A stretch of 64,000 nt of DNA from Saccharopolyspora gloriosae (GCF_022828475.1 NZ_CP059557.1:806001-870000); one strand, 5' to 3'. Shown: positions 53,696 through 62,729, counted from the first letter of the stretch. Numbers and translations: made by a program. The notes: generated from the sequence alone by a model not told the origin.

Positions 53696-54148
53696 TCAGG
53701 GCATCAGGCTCGCGGCGACGGTCGCGCCGAGTTCCCAGCACGCCTCCAGGTCGTCTTTGCCGGGCTCTCCGGTCACCGAGACGTTCCGCGTCGCCTGCTC
53801 CCAGCCGAGTCCCGTGGTGATGGATTCAATGCCGCGAGTGGCTCCGGCGGTGTCGTTGTTGCCGTGCACGTACAGGCCGTAGGGGCGTCCGCGCGTCGAG
53901 TCCAGGCACGGGTAGTAGGCGAGATCGAAGAACACCTTGAGGGCGCCGCTCATCATGCCGAGGTTGGCCGGTGTGCCGAGGACGTAGCCGTCCGCGTTGA
54001 GCGCATCGGAGGCGGTGGCCTCCAACGCGGCTCGTCGGACGACCTCGACGTCTTCGATCTCGTCGGTGGTGGCTCCTGCCACGACGGCCTCGAACATGGC
54101 TTGCAGGTTCGGCGACGGCGTGTGGTGAACGATCAGCAACCTCGGCAT
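53696..54148 (-). CDS. Flavodoxin-like/NAD(P)H-dependent FMN reductase family protein
   Basis: A 150-aa flavodoxin-fold protein. L-L-I-V-H-H-T-P-S-P-N-L is the phosphate-binding loop, G-Y-V-L-G-T-P-A-N-L-G-M-M-S-G is the 50s-type loop, and Y-G-L-Y-V-H-G-N-N-D is the 90s loop. GGAGAG is 5 nt before the ATG. It lies 34 bp after the phosphohexomutase on the same strand and may be co-transcribed. The electron partner is unknown. Such proteins are often annotated as NADPH-dependent FMN reductases. Confidence 0.85.
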   Translation of the reverse strand: MPRLLIVHHTPSPNLQAMFEAVVAGATTDEIEDVEVVRRAALEATASDALNADGYVLGTPANLGMMSGALKVFFDLAYYPCLDSTRGRPYGLYVHGNNDTAGATRGIESITTGLGWEQATRNVSVTGEPGKDDLEACWELGATVAASLMP

Positions 54149-54182
54149 CGGTGCTCTCCGCTCGGGGTCGGGTGGTCGGACT

Positions 54183-55850
54183 TCACGCGGGCCGGACGAG
54201 GTCCGAGACCGCTGCTTCCAGGGTGGCCAGGCGTTCGTCGGCGCGCTGCTCGGCCGCTGTCAGGTTCTGGTCGGAGGGTTCCACGACCTGGAAGTAGCAC
54301 TTGAGCTTCGGTTCGGTGCCCGACGGGCGGATCACCAGGCGCAGGCCGTCGTCCGCGGTGATCAGCAGGGCGTCGGTCTGCGGGAGCAGGTCCTGGACCG
54401 ACACCGGAGTTCCGATCAGCGTGCTCGGCGGGTCGGCGCGCAGCCGGCGCATCGTTTCCGCGATCACGCCGAGGTCGGTGACCCGCACCGACACCTGACC
54501 GGTGCGGTGCACGCCGTGTTCGGCGGAGAGTTCGTCGAGCAGCTCGGGCAAGCCGCTCCCGCGTGCTTTGCGCGTCGCCGCGAGGTCGCAGGCCAGGACC
54601 GCCGCCGAGATGCCGTCCTTGTCCCGGACGCGATCCGGATCGACGCAGTGCCCCAGCGCCTCCTCGTAGGCGTAGACCAAGCCCGTTCCGCTGCCGTCAC
54701 CGGAGCGGACGAGCCATTTGAACCCGGTGAGCGTCTCGTCGTAGCGGACGCCGTGCCGGGCCGCGATCGAGCGCAGCATGGTGGCCGAGACGATCGTGGT
54801 CGCCACCAGCGCATCCGGCGCGGTCGCACGGTCCAGCGTCGACAGGATGTGCTCGCCGAGCAGCACCCCGGTCTCGTCGCCGCGCAGCATTCGCCAGCCG
54901 TCGGGTTCGCGGATGCCGAGGGCGCAGCGGTCCGCGTCCGGGTCCAAGGCGATCGCGAGGTCGGCCGAGGTGTCCGCCGCCAACGCCAGCAGCAGGTCGG
55001 TCGCTCCCGGCTCTTCCGGGTTCGGGAAGCCGACCGTGGGGAAGTCCGGGTCCGGCTCGGACTGCTCGGCGACCCAGTGCACGTCGGTGAATCCGGCCGC
55101 CTCCAGCGCTCGTCGCAGCGGACCGGCGCCGACTCCGTGCAGGGCGGTGGCGGCGACCCGCAGGGTCCGCGCTTCGCCGCGCGGCAGCGTCGCGACCGGA
55201 GCGAGGTAGTCCGCCAGCGCCCGTTCGTGGACCGACCAGGTCCGTTGCCGCGGCACGGCGTTCGCCGCGGGGGTGCGCTGGATGTGCTGTTCGATCTCGG
55301 TGTCGGCCGGGCCGATCAGCTGGGTGCCGCCTGCGAGGTACAGCTTGTAACCGTTGTCCTGCGGCGGATTGTGCGAGGCGGTGATCTGCACCCCGGCGAC
55401 CGCGTGGAGAGCGCGGGCCGAGTGCGCGAGGACGGGGGTGGGCAGCGGCTCGGGCAGCACCCGGACGTCGAAACCGGCCGCCGCGAACACTCCGGCGGCG
55501 TCCTCGGCGAATTCCCGCGAGCCGTGCCGCGCGTCCCGGCCCACCACGACGATCCCGCCCCGGTGGCCCTGCTCGGTCAACCACTGGGCGACGCCGGCCG
55601 TGGTGCGCACGACGACCGCCCGATTCATGCCGTTCGCCCCGGCCCGCACGGTGCCGCGCAGCCCCGCCGTACCGAACGTCGGCAGCCCGGACATGCGCTG
55701 CGCGAGCTCATCAGCGGCAGCGGAGTCTCCCTCGGCCGCCGCAGCCAGCACCTCGGCGAGCTCGTCCCGCGCCCCCGGATCAACATCGTCGTTGATCCAC
55801 TCCCGGGCGGCTTCCGCCAAGCCCTGATCGAGCTGCTGCCCTATGACCAC
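54183..55850 (-). CDS. Phosphoglucomutase/phosphomannomutase
   Basis: A 555-aa alpha-D-phosphohexomutase. I-T-A-S-H-N-P-P carries the phosphoserine, D-P-D-A-D-R the metal-binding loop, G-D-E-T-G-V-L-L the sugar loop, and R-P-S-G-T-E-P-K the phosphate-binding end. Length and the E-E-A-L-G segment match the PGM2/phosphopentomutase-like branch. The GTG at 55850 with GAAGGA 9 nt upstream starts the conserved sequence; the frame extends to 56072 but that part is the GGCGAAG repeat. Possible substrates are glucose-, mannose- or ribose-1-phosphate. A ribose-1-phosphate role would link it to the purine nucleoside phosphorylase upstream (358 bp away, same strand). Confidence 0.92.
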   Translation of the reverse strand: MVIGQQLDQGLAEAAREWINDDVDPGARDELAEVLAAAAEGDSAAADELAQRMSGLPTFGTAGLRGTVRAGANGMNRAVVVRTTAGVAQWLTEQGHRGGIVVVGRDARHGSREFAEDAAGVFAAAGFDVRVLPEPLPTPVLAHSARALHAVAGVQITASHNPPQDNGYKLYLAGGTQLIGPADTEIEQHIQRTPAANAVPRQRTWSVHERALADYLAPVATLPRGEARTLRVAATALHGVGAGPLRRALEAAGFTDVHWVAEQSEPDPDFPTVGFPNPEEPGATDLLLALAADTSADLAIALDPDADRCALGIREPDGWRMLRGDETGVLLGEHILSTLDRATAPDALVATTIVSATMLRSIAARHGVRYDETLTGFKWLVRSGDGSGTGLVYAYEEALGHCVDPDRVRDKDGISAAVLACDLAATRKARGSGLPELLDELSAEHGVHRTGQVSVRVTDLGVIAETMRRLRADPPSTLIGTPVSVQDLLPQTDALLITADDGLRLVIRPSGTEPKLKCYFQVVEPSDQNLTAAEQRADERLATLEAAVSDLVRPA

Positions 55851-55917
55851 GAAGTCACATCCTTCAGTACGGGACCGACCGCCCGACCGGATTCGATTCG
55901 GCAGATCGTTGTCAACG

Positions 55918-56049
55918 GCAAAACCGTGCCTTGCGGCGAAGCCGAGCCTTGCGGCGAAGCCGTGCCGTTGGCGGCGAAGCCCGCGAAGGGCGGGCGAAGC
56001 CACGCCTGCCTGGCGGCCGAAGGCCGTGCCTGTATGTGCGAAGCACATA
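55918..56049. repeat. Dispersed GGCGAAG-type repeat, copy B, with a TATGTGC hairpin
   Basis: Three GGCGAAGCC units and the modules GTGCCTTGCGGCGAAG and CCCGCGAAGGGCGG lie at 55925-55996, matching the minus-strand repeat at 37908-37950. At 56033-56049 TATGTGC-gaa-GCACATA forms a short hairpin. The open frame through the repeat reads G-F-A-A-R-H/L-G-F but has no start or ribosome site. Confidence 0.7.
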
Positions 56050-56081
56050 GCCCACGTCAAGAAGCCGCTCACCCGCGGGTT

Positions 56082-56166
56082 CTCAGCTGTCTTCTCGCGA
56101 GGACAGCTTTTTCCCTCGTGGCGGAGCCACTAGGGAAAAAGATCCCGCAGCGAGAAGACAGCTGAG
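56082..56166. terminator. 85-nt nested hairpin downstream of the purine nucleoside phosphorylase
   Basis: Outer stem: CTCAGCTGTCTTCTCGC at 56082-56098 pairs perfectly over 17 bp with 56150-56166. Inner stem: CTTTTTCCCT (56107-56116) with 56132-56141, then GTGGC-gga-GCCAC at 56118-56130. It lies 41 bp after the leftward phosphorylase stop and before the phosphohexomutase. The AT-rich inner stem stands out in this GC-rich genome. It could terminate transcription or be a mobile-element relic. Confidence 0.7.
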
Positions 56167-56207
56167 GTTCCGCCACCCGACCACCAAACCAAAACGACCC
56201 CGACGAC

Positions 56208-57017
56208 TCAGGACCGCTCGACCAGATCGCGGAGGAGTTTGCCCATGCGGCCTGCTGCCGCGCGCCCGGCGTCGAGCACTTCCTGGTGGTTCAGCGGCTC
56301 CCCGGACAGCCCGGCGGCCAGGTTCGTCACCAGGGACAACCCGAACACGTCCGCGCCTGCGGCCCGCGCCGCGATCGCCTCGGCCACGGTCGACATGCCC
56401 ACCAGGTCCACGCCGTTGCCGCGCATCATGCGGATCTCCGCGGGCGTCTCGAAGTGCGGACCCGGCAGCCCGGCGTACACGCCCTCCTCCAGCGACCCGT
56501 CGATCTCCTGGGCGATTCCGCGCAGCCGCGGTGAGTACAGGTCGGTGAGGTCCACGAAGTGCGGGCCGACCAGCGGGGACCGGGCGGTGAGGTTCACGTG
56601 GTCGCTGATCAGCACCGGCTGACCCACCGACATGCCCTCGCGCAGCCCGCCCGCGGCGTTGGTGAGCACCACCGTCCGGCAACCGGCGGCGACGGCGGTG
56701 CGCACTCCGTGCACCACGGAGTCCATGCTCTTGCCCTCGTACAGGTGGGTGCGGCCCAGGAAGACCAGCACCTGCTTGCCCGCCACGGGCACCGACCAGA
56801 TCAGCCCGCTGTGCCCGCTCGCGCTCGGCGGTTCGAAACCGGGGAGGTCGGACATGGTCACTTCGGCGGCGGGGGCGCCGATCTCCTCGGCCGCGGGTCG
56901 CCAGCCGGAGCCCAGCACGACGGCCAAGTCGTGGTGGGCGGCCCCGGTGCTCTCGGCGAGAGCGGCCGCGGCGGCGCTGGCGGTGGCGAACGGATCAGGG
57001 GTCGCAGAAGACGTCAC
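56208..57017 (-). CDS. Purine nucleoside phosphorylase
   Basis: A 269-aa trimeric-type phosphorylase that converts (deoxy)inosine or guanosine to base and (deoxy)ribose-1-phosphate. V-V-L-G-S-G-W binds phosphate, G-R-T-H-L-Y-E-G and T-N-A-A-G-G-L are family signatures, V-G-M-S-T-V-A-E-A forms the ribose/base pocket, and L-V-T-N-L-A-A-G-L contains the base-binding Asn. No ribosome site precedes the GTG at 57017; TACGCT ends 8 nt upstream, so the message is probably leaderless. It uses the inosine produced by Add. Confidence 0.95.
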   Translation of the reverse strand: MTSSATPDPFATASAAAAALAESTGAAHHDLAVVLGSGWRPAAEEIGAPAAEVTMSDLPGFEPPSASGHSGLIWSVPVAGKQVLVFLGRTHLYEGKSMDSVVHGVRTAVAAGCRTVVLTNAAGGLREGMSVGQPVLISDHVNLTARSPLVGPHFVDLTDLYSPRLRGIAQEIDGSLEEGVYAGLPGPHFETPAEIRMMRGNGVDLVGMSTVAEAIAARAAGADVFGLSLVTNLAAGLSGEPLNHQEVLDAGRAAAGRMGKLLRDLVERS

Positions 57018-57156
57018 GAGCGAACAGCGTAGTCATCCCGACGCCGCCGGGTGGGCGGCTGGAGGAACCGGGGATCGCCGTCTTTCCCACGTCCTTGATC
57101 TTGTTCCGCGCAGCTGTCCGGATCGCGGAACCTCAGCGGCCCCGCTCGCCGCCGGA

Positions 57157-58872
57157 TCAGGGGGCTCCGGTCAAGTGGAAGCTGCCGAGCGCCGTGTCGA
57201 ACAGTTCCTGGGCGGCGGCGGCCTGCTCACTGGGCTTGGTCACGCGCAGCACCCACAGGTCACCGTTGCGCGGCATCAGCTGCGAGCTGGTGACGCGCGC
57301 CCCCGCCGTCGAGGCCGGGCCGATCAGCCCGCCTTGGCTGCTGGTGTAGTGCAGGTACCGGTCCTGCTCGCGGCTGTCGCCGTCGAGGCCGCCGACCGCC
57401 TGATCCGTGTCCAGGTCGTATTCGCCGTGCTGCCCGGCGGAGCGTTGCGGGAGCGCGTCGACGTAGTCCTGCACGGTGTAGCCGTCGGCGGTGTAGTGCT
57501 GGAACCGCTCCACGGCGACCTCGGTGGTCCCGTCCGGCGACACCAAGTACACGATCATGCTCTCGGTGGGCTGGTTCCGGCTGCCGCGGAACAACTGCAA
57601 GCCTTCCGGGGCGGTGATCCCGAAGGAGCCGCCGCTGCCGTCGTCGGTGCGCTCGGCCTCGTCGACGTAGTGGACCATTCGCGGCCCGGCGGGCTGGGGC
57701 TGCATGGGGAACTCCGGCAGCACGCTCCGACCGGCGAGCACGCGGGTCGCCGCGAAACCGCCCGCGACGGACGCCGCGAACAGCACGACGGCCGCCAGCA
57801 CCAACGCCACCGCACCCCAGCGGAAACGCCTGCGCGGCGGCGCGGGAGGCGGGTCGCTCAGCATGAACGGCAACGGCCCCGGATCGGCGGCCAGCGGCGC
57901 GGGTTCCGCATCGGGCTGCTGTTCGGTGCCGCTCTGCGCGGTGCTCGCGGGCTTGCGCACCTTGACCGTCGGGGCGTCCGGATCCAGCAGCATGTCGAAC
58001 GGCCGGGAACCGGCCGGCGGCAGCAGGCCCTGCACCTGCCTGCGGACCTCCTGCGCCGGCATCCGCTGCGTCGGGTCCTTGATCATCAGGTTCGCGATGA
58101 TCTCCGCGATCGGACCGGTCACGTGCGGTGCCGGCACCGGGCCGCGCACCACGGAGGTGATCGTGGCCAGCGGATCGTCATCGGTGCCGTAGGGCGCCCT
58201 GCCCTCGGATGCGGCGAACAGGGTCGCACCCAAGCCCCACAGGTCCGCGGCGTCGGTGACCGCCTCCCCGGAGGCGATCTCGGGGGCGATGAACGCGGGA
58301 GTGCCCAGCATGATCCCGGTGCTGGTGATGGTGTGCTCGGAGACGTTGCGGGAGATGCCGAAGTCGCTGAGCTTGATCCGCCCGTCGTCGCCGATGAGCA
58401 CGTTGCCGGGCTTCACGTCCCGGTGCACGATCCCGGCCCGGTGCGCGGCGTCGAGCGCGGCGGCCACACCGTCGGCGACCAGCGCCAGCTGCGGTTCGTC
58501 GAGCGCGCCGTGCTCGCTGAGCACCGCCGCGAGGCTCTGCGAAGGCACGAGCTCCATCACGACGAACGGTTCGCCCTCGTGCCGGGCCACGTCGTAGAGC
58601 GTCACCACGTTCGGATGGGTGACCAGCGCGATGGCCCGCGCCTCCCGCAGAGCGCGTTCGCGTAGTTCGGCCGCCTCGCCCTCGGGCATACCCCTGGGCA
58701 GCAGGACCTCCTTCACGGCGACCGGCCTGCGCAGCAGCTCATCGGTGCCGGCCCACACGATGCCCATGGCACCGCCGCCGATGCGCTGTTCCAGCCGGTA
58801 GCGGTCGGCGATCAGCCGGTCCGCGCCTGCGGAGGTCTCTTCCTCAGTCGTGGGCACGTGCCCATTCTCCAT
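57157..58872 (-). CDS. Transmembrane Ser/Thr protein kinase
   Basis: A 571-aa Hanks-type kinase. The catalytic domain (about residues 22-270) contains G-G-G-A-M-G-I-V-W (P-loop), V-A-V-K-E-V (Lys), H-R-D-V-K-P-G-N (catalytic loop), L-S-D-F-G-I and A-P-E. A Pro-rich juxtamembrane stretch is followed by a membrane helix (A-V-A-L-V-L-A-A-V-V-L-F-A-A-S-V-A-G-G) near residues 345-370. The extracytoplasmic domain of about 200 residues has no PASTA repeats. ATG 58872 is used; GTG 58860 is an alternative with a GGAG upstream. Divergent from the Mrp operon. Confidence 0.92.
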   Translation of the reverse strand: MENGHVPTTEEETSAGADRLIADRYRLEQRIGGGAMGIVWAGTDELLRRPVAVKEVLLPRGMPEGEAAELRERALREARAIALVTHPNVVTLYDVARHEGEPFVVMELVPSQSLAAVLSEHGALDEPQLALVADGVAAALDAAHRAGIVHRDVKPGNVLIGDDGRIKLSDFGISRNVSEHTITSTGIMLGTPAFIAPEIASGEAVTDAADLWGLGATLFAASEGRAPYGTDDDPLATITSVVRGPVPAPHVTGPIAEIIANLMIKDPTQRMPAQEVRRQVQGLLPPAGSRPFDMLLDPDAPTVKVRKPASTAQSGTEQQPDAEPAPLAADPGPLPFMLSDPPPAPPRRRFRWGAVALVLAAVVLFAASVAGGFAATRVLAGRSVLPEFPMQPQPAGPRMVHYVDEAERTDDGSGGSFGITAPEGLQLFRGSRNQPTESMIVYLVSPDGTTEVAVERFQHYTADGYTVQDYVDALPQRSAGQHGEYDLDTDQAVGGLDGDSREQDRYLHYTSSQGGLIGPASTAGARVTSSQLMPRNGDLWVLRVTKPSEQAAAAQELFDTALGSFHLTGAP

Positions 58873-59350
58873 CCAGTGCCGTCGCGCTTGGTCGAAACCC
58901 GGCGGTTCGCCGACCAACAGCGGGTATGACGCAGTGTGATCGGACGAGCCCGTTGGGCAGGTTAGCCGTGTTACCGGTAGTGAAGTTCCCCACGCGAAAT
59001 GTTCCGCCCCGTGACCACCGCAGGTGTCCAAGATTATTTCGTCGCAACGAAAAACCACCCCCGGCGGGTTTGATTCCCGAACCGGCGGCGCGGCTCGGGA
59101 TTATGGCTGGACGGGGCGATTCGGATAAGTTGGGCGCGGCCGGGACCACCGTCAGCGGGAGCAAACCGTTCGGCGACCCCGTCACGCACCACTCGGCGTC
59201 CGCCTTCGGGCGGGCCGGCGAGAGTGTCCTGGGACCCCACTGGCCTGCTGGTGGGGTCGCGCGATGGTGGGCGCAGCGTGAGTGACGAACAATTCCACGG
59301 GGTCGCCTGGTCCACGGTCGGTCGATCACCGGCTCGCCGAGGAGGTGCCC
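58873..59350. promoter_or_regulatory. Divergent region between kinase and mrp genes
   Basis: A 478-bp interval that should hold both promoters. GACCCCAC (59233-59240) pairs with GTGGGGTC (59251-59258) over a 10-nt loop, 93 bp before the mrpA start; this could be a leader hairpin or operator. Around 58960-59050 the sequence is less GC-rich. No gene is evident. Confidence 0.4.
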
Positions 59351-61735
59351 TTGTCCGCGTTCGTCCTCGTCCATTTGCTGGTGGCGCTGGCTTTGCCGAT
59401 CGTAGCCCGGCGCAATACCCGAGCGGCTTTCGCGATCGCCGCCGTGCCGCCCGCAGCCGCGTTGACCTGGGTGCTGGCGCGCTCGGGTGCGGTGCTCGGC
59501 GGGGACGCCATCGTGGAAGAGATCCAGTGGGCGCCGCTGCTCGGGCTGGAGTTCACCTTCCGGCTCGACGCCCTCGCCCTGCTGATGACGCTGCTCGTCG
59601 CGGGCATCGGCGTGCTGGTGCTGGTCTATTCGATCGGGTACTTCCAGCCGGGGACCGGTGACGCCCGGCGCTCCGCCCCGCTGCTGCTCGCGTTCGCGGG
59701 CGCCATGTTCGGGCTGGTGCTCGCCGATGACCTGCTCACCGTCTACGTGTTCTGGGAACTGACCACGATCTGCTCGTTCCTGCTGGTCGGGCAGGCCGGC
59801 ATCAGCCGGGAGTCGCGGCGCTCGGCGCTGCAAGCGCTGATGATCACCGCCATGGGCGGGCTGGTGATGCTGCTGGGCTTCGTGGTCCTCGGCGAAGCCG
59901 CCGGGACCTACCGGATCTCGGAGATCATCAACGAGCCGCCGGGCGGCACGCCGCTGGTCGTCGCGGCGAGCCTGATCCTCGTCGGCGCGCTCACCAAGTC
60001 CGCGCAGATGCCGTTCCACAACTGGCTGCCCACGGCGATGGTCGCGCCGACCCCGATCAGCGCCTACCTGCACGCGGCCTCGATGGTCAAAGCGGGCATC
60101 TTCCTCGTCGCCCGGCTCGGCCCGGTGTTCGTCGGCGTACCGCAGTGGTGGGTGCCGACCCTGGTGTTCGGCCTGATCACGATGGTCCTCGGCGGCTGGC
60201 GCGCGCTGCACGAGACGGACCTGAAGAAGCTGCTCGCCTACGGCACCGTCAGCCAGCTCGGCTTCCTGATGGTGCTCGTCGGGCAGGGCACGTACGCGGC
60301 GGCACTGGCCGGAGCGGCGATGCTGCTGGCGCACGGCCTGTTCAAAGCCACCCTGTTCCTGGTCGTCGGCGCCGTCGACCACCAGGCGGGCACCCGGGAC
60401 GTGCGGGAGCTGTCCGGGCTGGGCCGCCGGATGCCTGCGTTGGCGATCATCGCCGCGCTCGCCGCGGCTTCCATGGCCGGTCTGCCGCCGATGCTGGGAT
60501 TCCTCGGCAAGGAGGCCGCGTTCGGCGCGTTCCTCGGCCGCGGCGGAAACGGGCTGTTCGTCGACCTGGTCCTGGTGCTCGGCTCGGTGTTCACCGTCGC
60601 CTACAGCGCCCGCATGCTGTGGGGCGCGTTCGGTGACAAGCCCGGGGTGCCCGCGACCGCCGCGAAGCCGCCGAACGGCCTGCTGCTGGTGCCCGCCGCG
60701 GTCCCCGCGTTCGCGGGAGTCGTGCTCGGCGTCGGCTATCCGCTGACCGATGAGCTCGCGAGCGCCTACGCGGGCGTGTTCGCCGCCGGTCCCGAGGTGC
60801 CGCACCTGGAGCTGTGGCACGGCTTCGAGCTGCCGCTGCTGTTCTCCGTGATCGCAGTGGCGGCCGGGTTGTGGGTGCACGCGCTGCGCACCCCGCTCAC
60901 CCTGTGGCGCAGCCGGCTGCCGAAGCCGCTCGACGCGCAACGCGGCTACGAGCGGATGATGGCGTTGCTGGAGCGCACGGCGGTCGGCGTCACCGGGCGG
61001 ATGCAGGTCGGTTCGCTGCCGACGTACCTGGCGATCATCCTGCTCACCGTGCTGGCGGTACCCGGGTCGGTGCTGCTCTACCACGCGCACATCCCCGATG
61101 ACATGCGGCTTTACCACAATCTGCTGCAGGTGCCGCTGGCCATCCTGGTGATCATCGCGGCGATCGCCGCGGTGCGCGCCAAGCGGCGGCTCACCGCCGT
61201 GGTGGTCGTCGGCGTGATCGGCTACGGCATCGGCGGGCTGTTCATCGTCGACGGCGGGCCGGACGTCGCGCTGGCGCAGTTCCTGGTCGAGACGCTCACG
61301 ATGGTCGCGTTCGTATTCGTGCTGCGGCGACTGCCCGCGCGCTTCACCAAGGGCGACACGGCGCGCTCGCTGCGCTGGCCGAAGCTGGCCCTGTCCGTGG
61401 CCGGAGGGGTGGTCATCGCGCTCGCGGCAGTGCTGTTCAGCGCCGCCCGGCAACGACCGCCGGACGTCAGCTCCGATTTCATCGCGCAGTCCGAGCAGGG
61501 TGCGGGCGCCACGAACATCGTGAACGCGATCCTGGTCGACTTCCGCGCCTTCGACACCGTCGGTGAGATCTCCGTGCTCGCCGTCGCCGCGACCGGTGTC
61601 GCGAGCCTCGTGCTGGCGGCCCGGTTCGACCGCAGGCGGCGCAGCACCCGCGGCGCGTCCGCGGTGCCATCCGAAGAACGTCCGAAATCCGTGGTCAGCG
61701 GGAACGGCCAACGGCACGAGGAGGTGCAGGAATGA
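59351..61735 (+). CDS. mrpA: Mrp antiporter subunit A (fused with MbhD/E-like part)
   Basis: The largest subunit of the Mrp Na+(K+)/H+ antiporter, 794 aa from a TTG at 59351 with GGAGG 5 nt upstream; the GTG at 59282 is in frame but lacks a ribosome site. The N-terminal two thirds are NuoL-like with E-L-T-T-I-C-S-F-L (conserved Glu), M-P-F-H-N-W-L-P-T-A-M-V-A-P-T-P-I-S-A-Y-L-H-A-A and D-L-K-K-L-L-A-Y-G-T-V-S-Q. The C-terminal part (G-G-P-D-V-A-L-A-Q-F-L-V-E-T-L-T-M) is the MbhD/E-like section usual in long MrpA. Drives pH and cation homeostasis with MrpB-D and others beyond the window. Confidence 0.95.
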   Translation: MSAFVLVHLLVALALPIVARRNTRAAFAIAAVPPAAALTWVLARSGAVLGGDAIVEEIQWAPLLGLEFTFRLDALALLMTLLVAGIGVLVLVYSIGYFQPGTGDARRSAPLLLAFAGAMFGLVLADDLLTVYVFWELTTICSFLLVGQAGISRESRRSALQALMITAMGGLVMLLGFVVLGEAAGTYRISEIINEPPGGTPLVVAASLILVGALTKSAQMPFHNWLPTAMVAPTPISAYLHAASMVKAGIFLVARLGPVFVGVPQWWVPTLVFGLITMVLGGWRALHETDLKKLLAYGTVSQLGFLMVLVGQGTYAAALAGAAMLLAHGLFKATLFLVVGAVDHQAGTRDVRELSGLGRRMPALAIIAALAAASMAGLPPMLGFLGKEAAFGAFLGRGGNGLFVDLVLVLGSVFTVAYSARMLWGAFGDKPGVPATAAKPPNGLLLVPAAVPAFAGVVLGVGYPLTDELASAYAGVFAAGPEVPHLELWHGFELPLLFSVIAVAAGLWVHALRTPLTLWRSRLPKPLDAQRGYERMMALLERTAVGVTGRMQVGSLPTYLAIILLTVLAVPGSVLLYHAHIPDDMRLYHNLLQVPLAILVIIAAIAAVRAKRRLTAVVVVGVIGYGIGGLFIVDGGPDVALAQFLVETLTMVAFVFVLRRLPARFTKGDTARSLRWPKLALSVAGGVVIALAAVLFSAARQRPPDVSSDFIAQSEQGAGATNIVNAILVDFRAFDTVGEISVLAVAATGVASLVLAARFDRRRRSTRGASAVPSEERPKSVVSGNGQRHEEVQE

Positions 61736-62301
61736 CCGACCCGAGGATCACCGCTCCCCGAAACGGCGAACGGCCCCGCGTGCCCTGGACGGGCTGGGAC
61801 GCGCCGAGGGAGCGCTGGCTGCTGTCCGGCTTCCCGCGGGACGGCCGGGAACGCGCCATGCTGCTCGAACTCGCGGCCCGCATCGTGTTCCCCACCGTGC
61901 TGGTGCTGTCGATCTACCTGCTGTTCGCCGGGCACGACCGCGCGGGCGGCGGGTTCAGCGGCGGCCTCGTCGCCGGGCAGGCGTTCGCGCTGCGCTACCT
62001 CGCGGGCGGCCGGATGGACGACAGCGCGATCATCTCGCTGCGGCCCCCGGTGCTGATCGGGCTCGGGCTCACCATCGCCACCCTCACCGGGTTCGTCCCG
62101 CTGATGTTCGGCAATGAACTGCTGGAAAGCGCCATCTACAAGATCGGCGTCCCGCTGCTGGGGCAGATCAAGTTCGTCACCAGCATCGTGCTCGACCTCG
62201 GCGTGTACCTGCTGATCCTCGGTGTGGTGCTGGACCTGCTGCGCACGCTCGGTTCCGGGATCGAAGCCGACGCGGCCGCGGCGGAGAGGGGACAAGCATG
62301 A
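61732..62301 (+). CDS. mrpB: Mrp antiporter subunit B
   Basis: A 189-aa membrane subunit whose ATG overlaps the mrpA stop (ATGA). A cytoplasmic N-terminus of about 50 residues is followed by four membrane helices. The family motif G-H-D-R-A-G-G-G-F-S-G-G-L-V-A-G is present at about residues 67-82, and G-Q-I-K-F-V-T-S-I-V-L-D-L-G-V-Y-L follows. The usual motif is H-x-x-P-G-G-G-F, with Ala here in place of Pro. Confidence 0.92.
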   Translation: MTDPRITAPRNGERPRVPWTGWDAPRERWLLSGFPRDGRERAMLLELAARIVFPTVLVLSIYLLFAGHDRAGGGFSGGLVAGQAFALRYLAGGRMDDSAIISLRPPVLIGLGLTIATLTGFVPLMFGNELLESAIYKIGVPLLGQIKFVTSIVLDLGVYLLILGVVLDLLRTLGSGIEADAAAAERGQA

Positions 62302-62729
62302 CCGACGAGATCACCGTCAACCTCACGATGGCCGTGGTGCTCGCGGCGCTCTACTCCGCCGGGTTCTACCTGATCATGCAGCGGTCGCTGATGCGCATCC
62401 TGATCGGGACCGTGCTCGTCGGGCACGGCGCCAACCTGATGCTGCAGCTGGCGGGCGGGCCTCCGGGCCGGGCGCCGATCCTCGGGGACGCCACGCCGGA
62501 ACAGATGACGGACCCGCTGCCCCAGGCCATGGCGCTGACCGCGATCGTCATCACCTTCGCGCTCACCACGTTCCTGCTCGCGCTCGCCTACCGCTCGTGG
62601 GTGCTGCTCGGCCATGACGAAGTGCGCGACGACGTCGAGGACCGTCGAATCCGGCGGCTGGAGCGCAGGCTCGCCGAGTCCGAGGACGAATCGCAAGAAG
62701 AGGAACTCGAACGGGAGGCCACCCAGTGA
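62298..62729 (+). CDS. mrpC: Mrp antiporter subunit C
   Basis: A 143-aa NuoK-like subunit overlapping mrpB by 4 bp. Three membrane helices are evident, with L-I-G-T-V-L-V-G-H-G-A-N-L in the second and T-D-P-L-P-Q-A-M-A-L-T-A-I-V-I in the third, the standard MrpC/NuoK sequence. The charged C-terminal tail (R-R-L-E-R-R-L-A-E-S-E-D) is cytoplasmic. Confidence 0.93.
   Translation: MTDEITVNLTMAVVLAALYSAGFYLIMQRSLMRILIGTVLVGHGANLMLQLAGGPPGRAPILGDATPEQMTDPLPQAMALTAIVITFALTTFLLALAYRSWVLLGHDEVRDDVEDRRIRRLERRLAESEDESQEEELEREATQ

Noticed and set aside
58844-61717. 957-codon minus-strand frame opposite mrpA
   Set aside because: Antisense artefact; the plus strand encodes a clear MrpA with conserved motifs.
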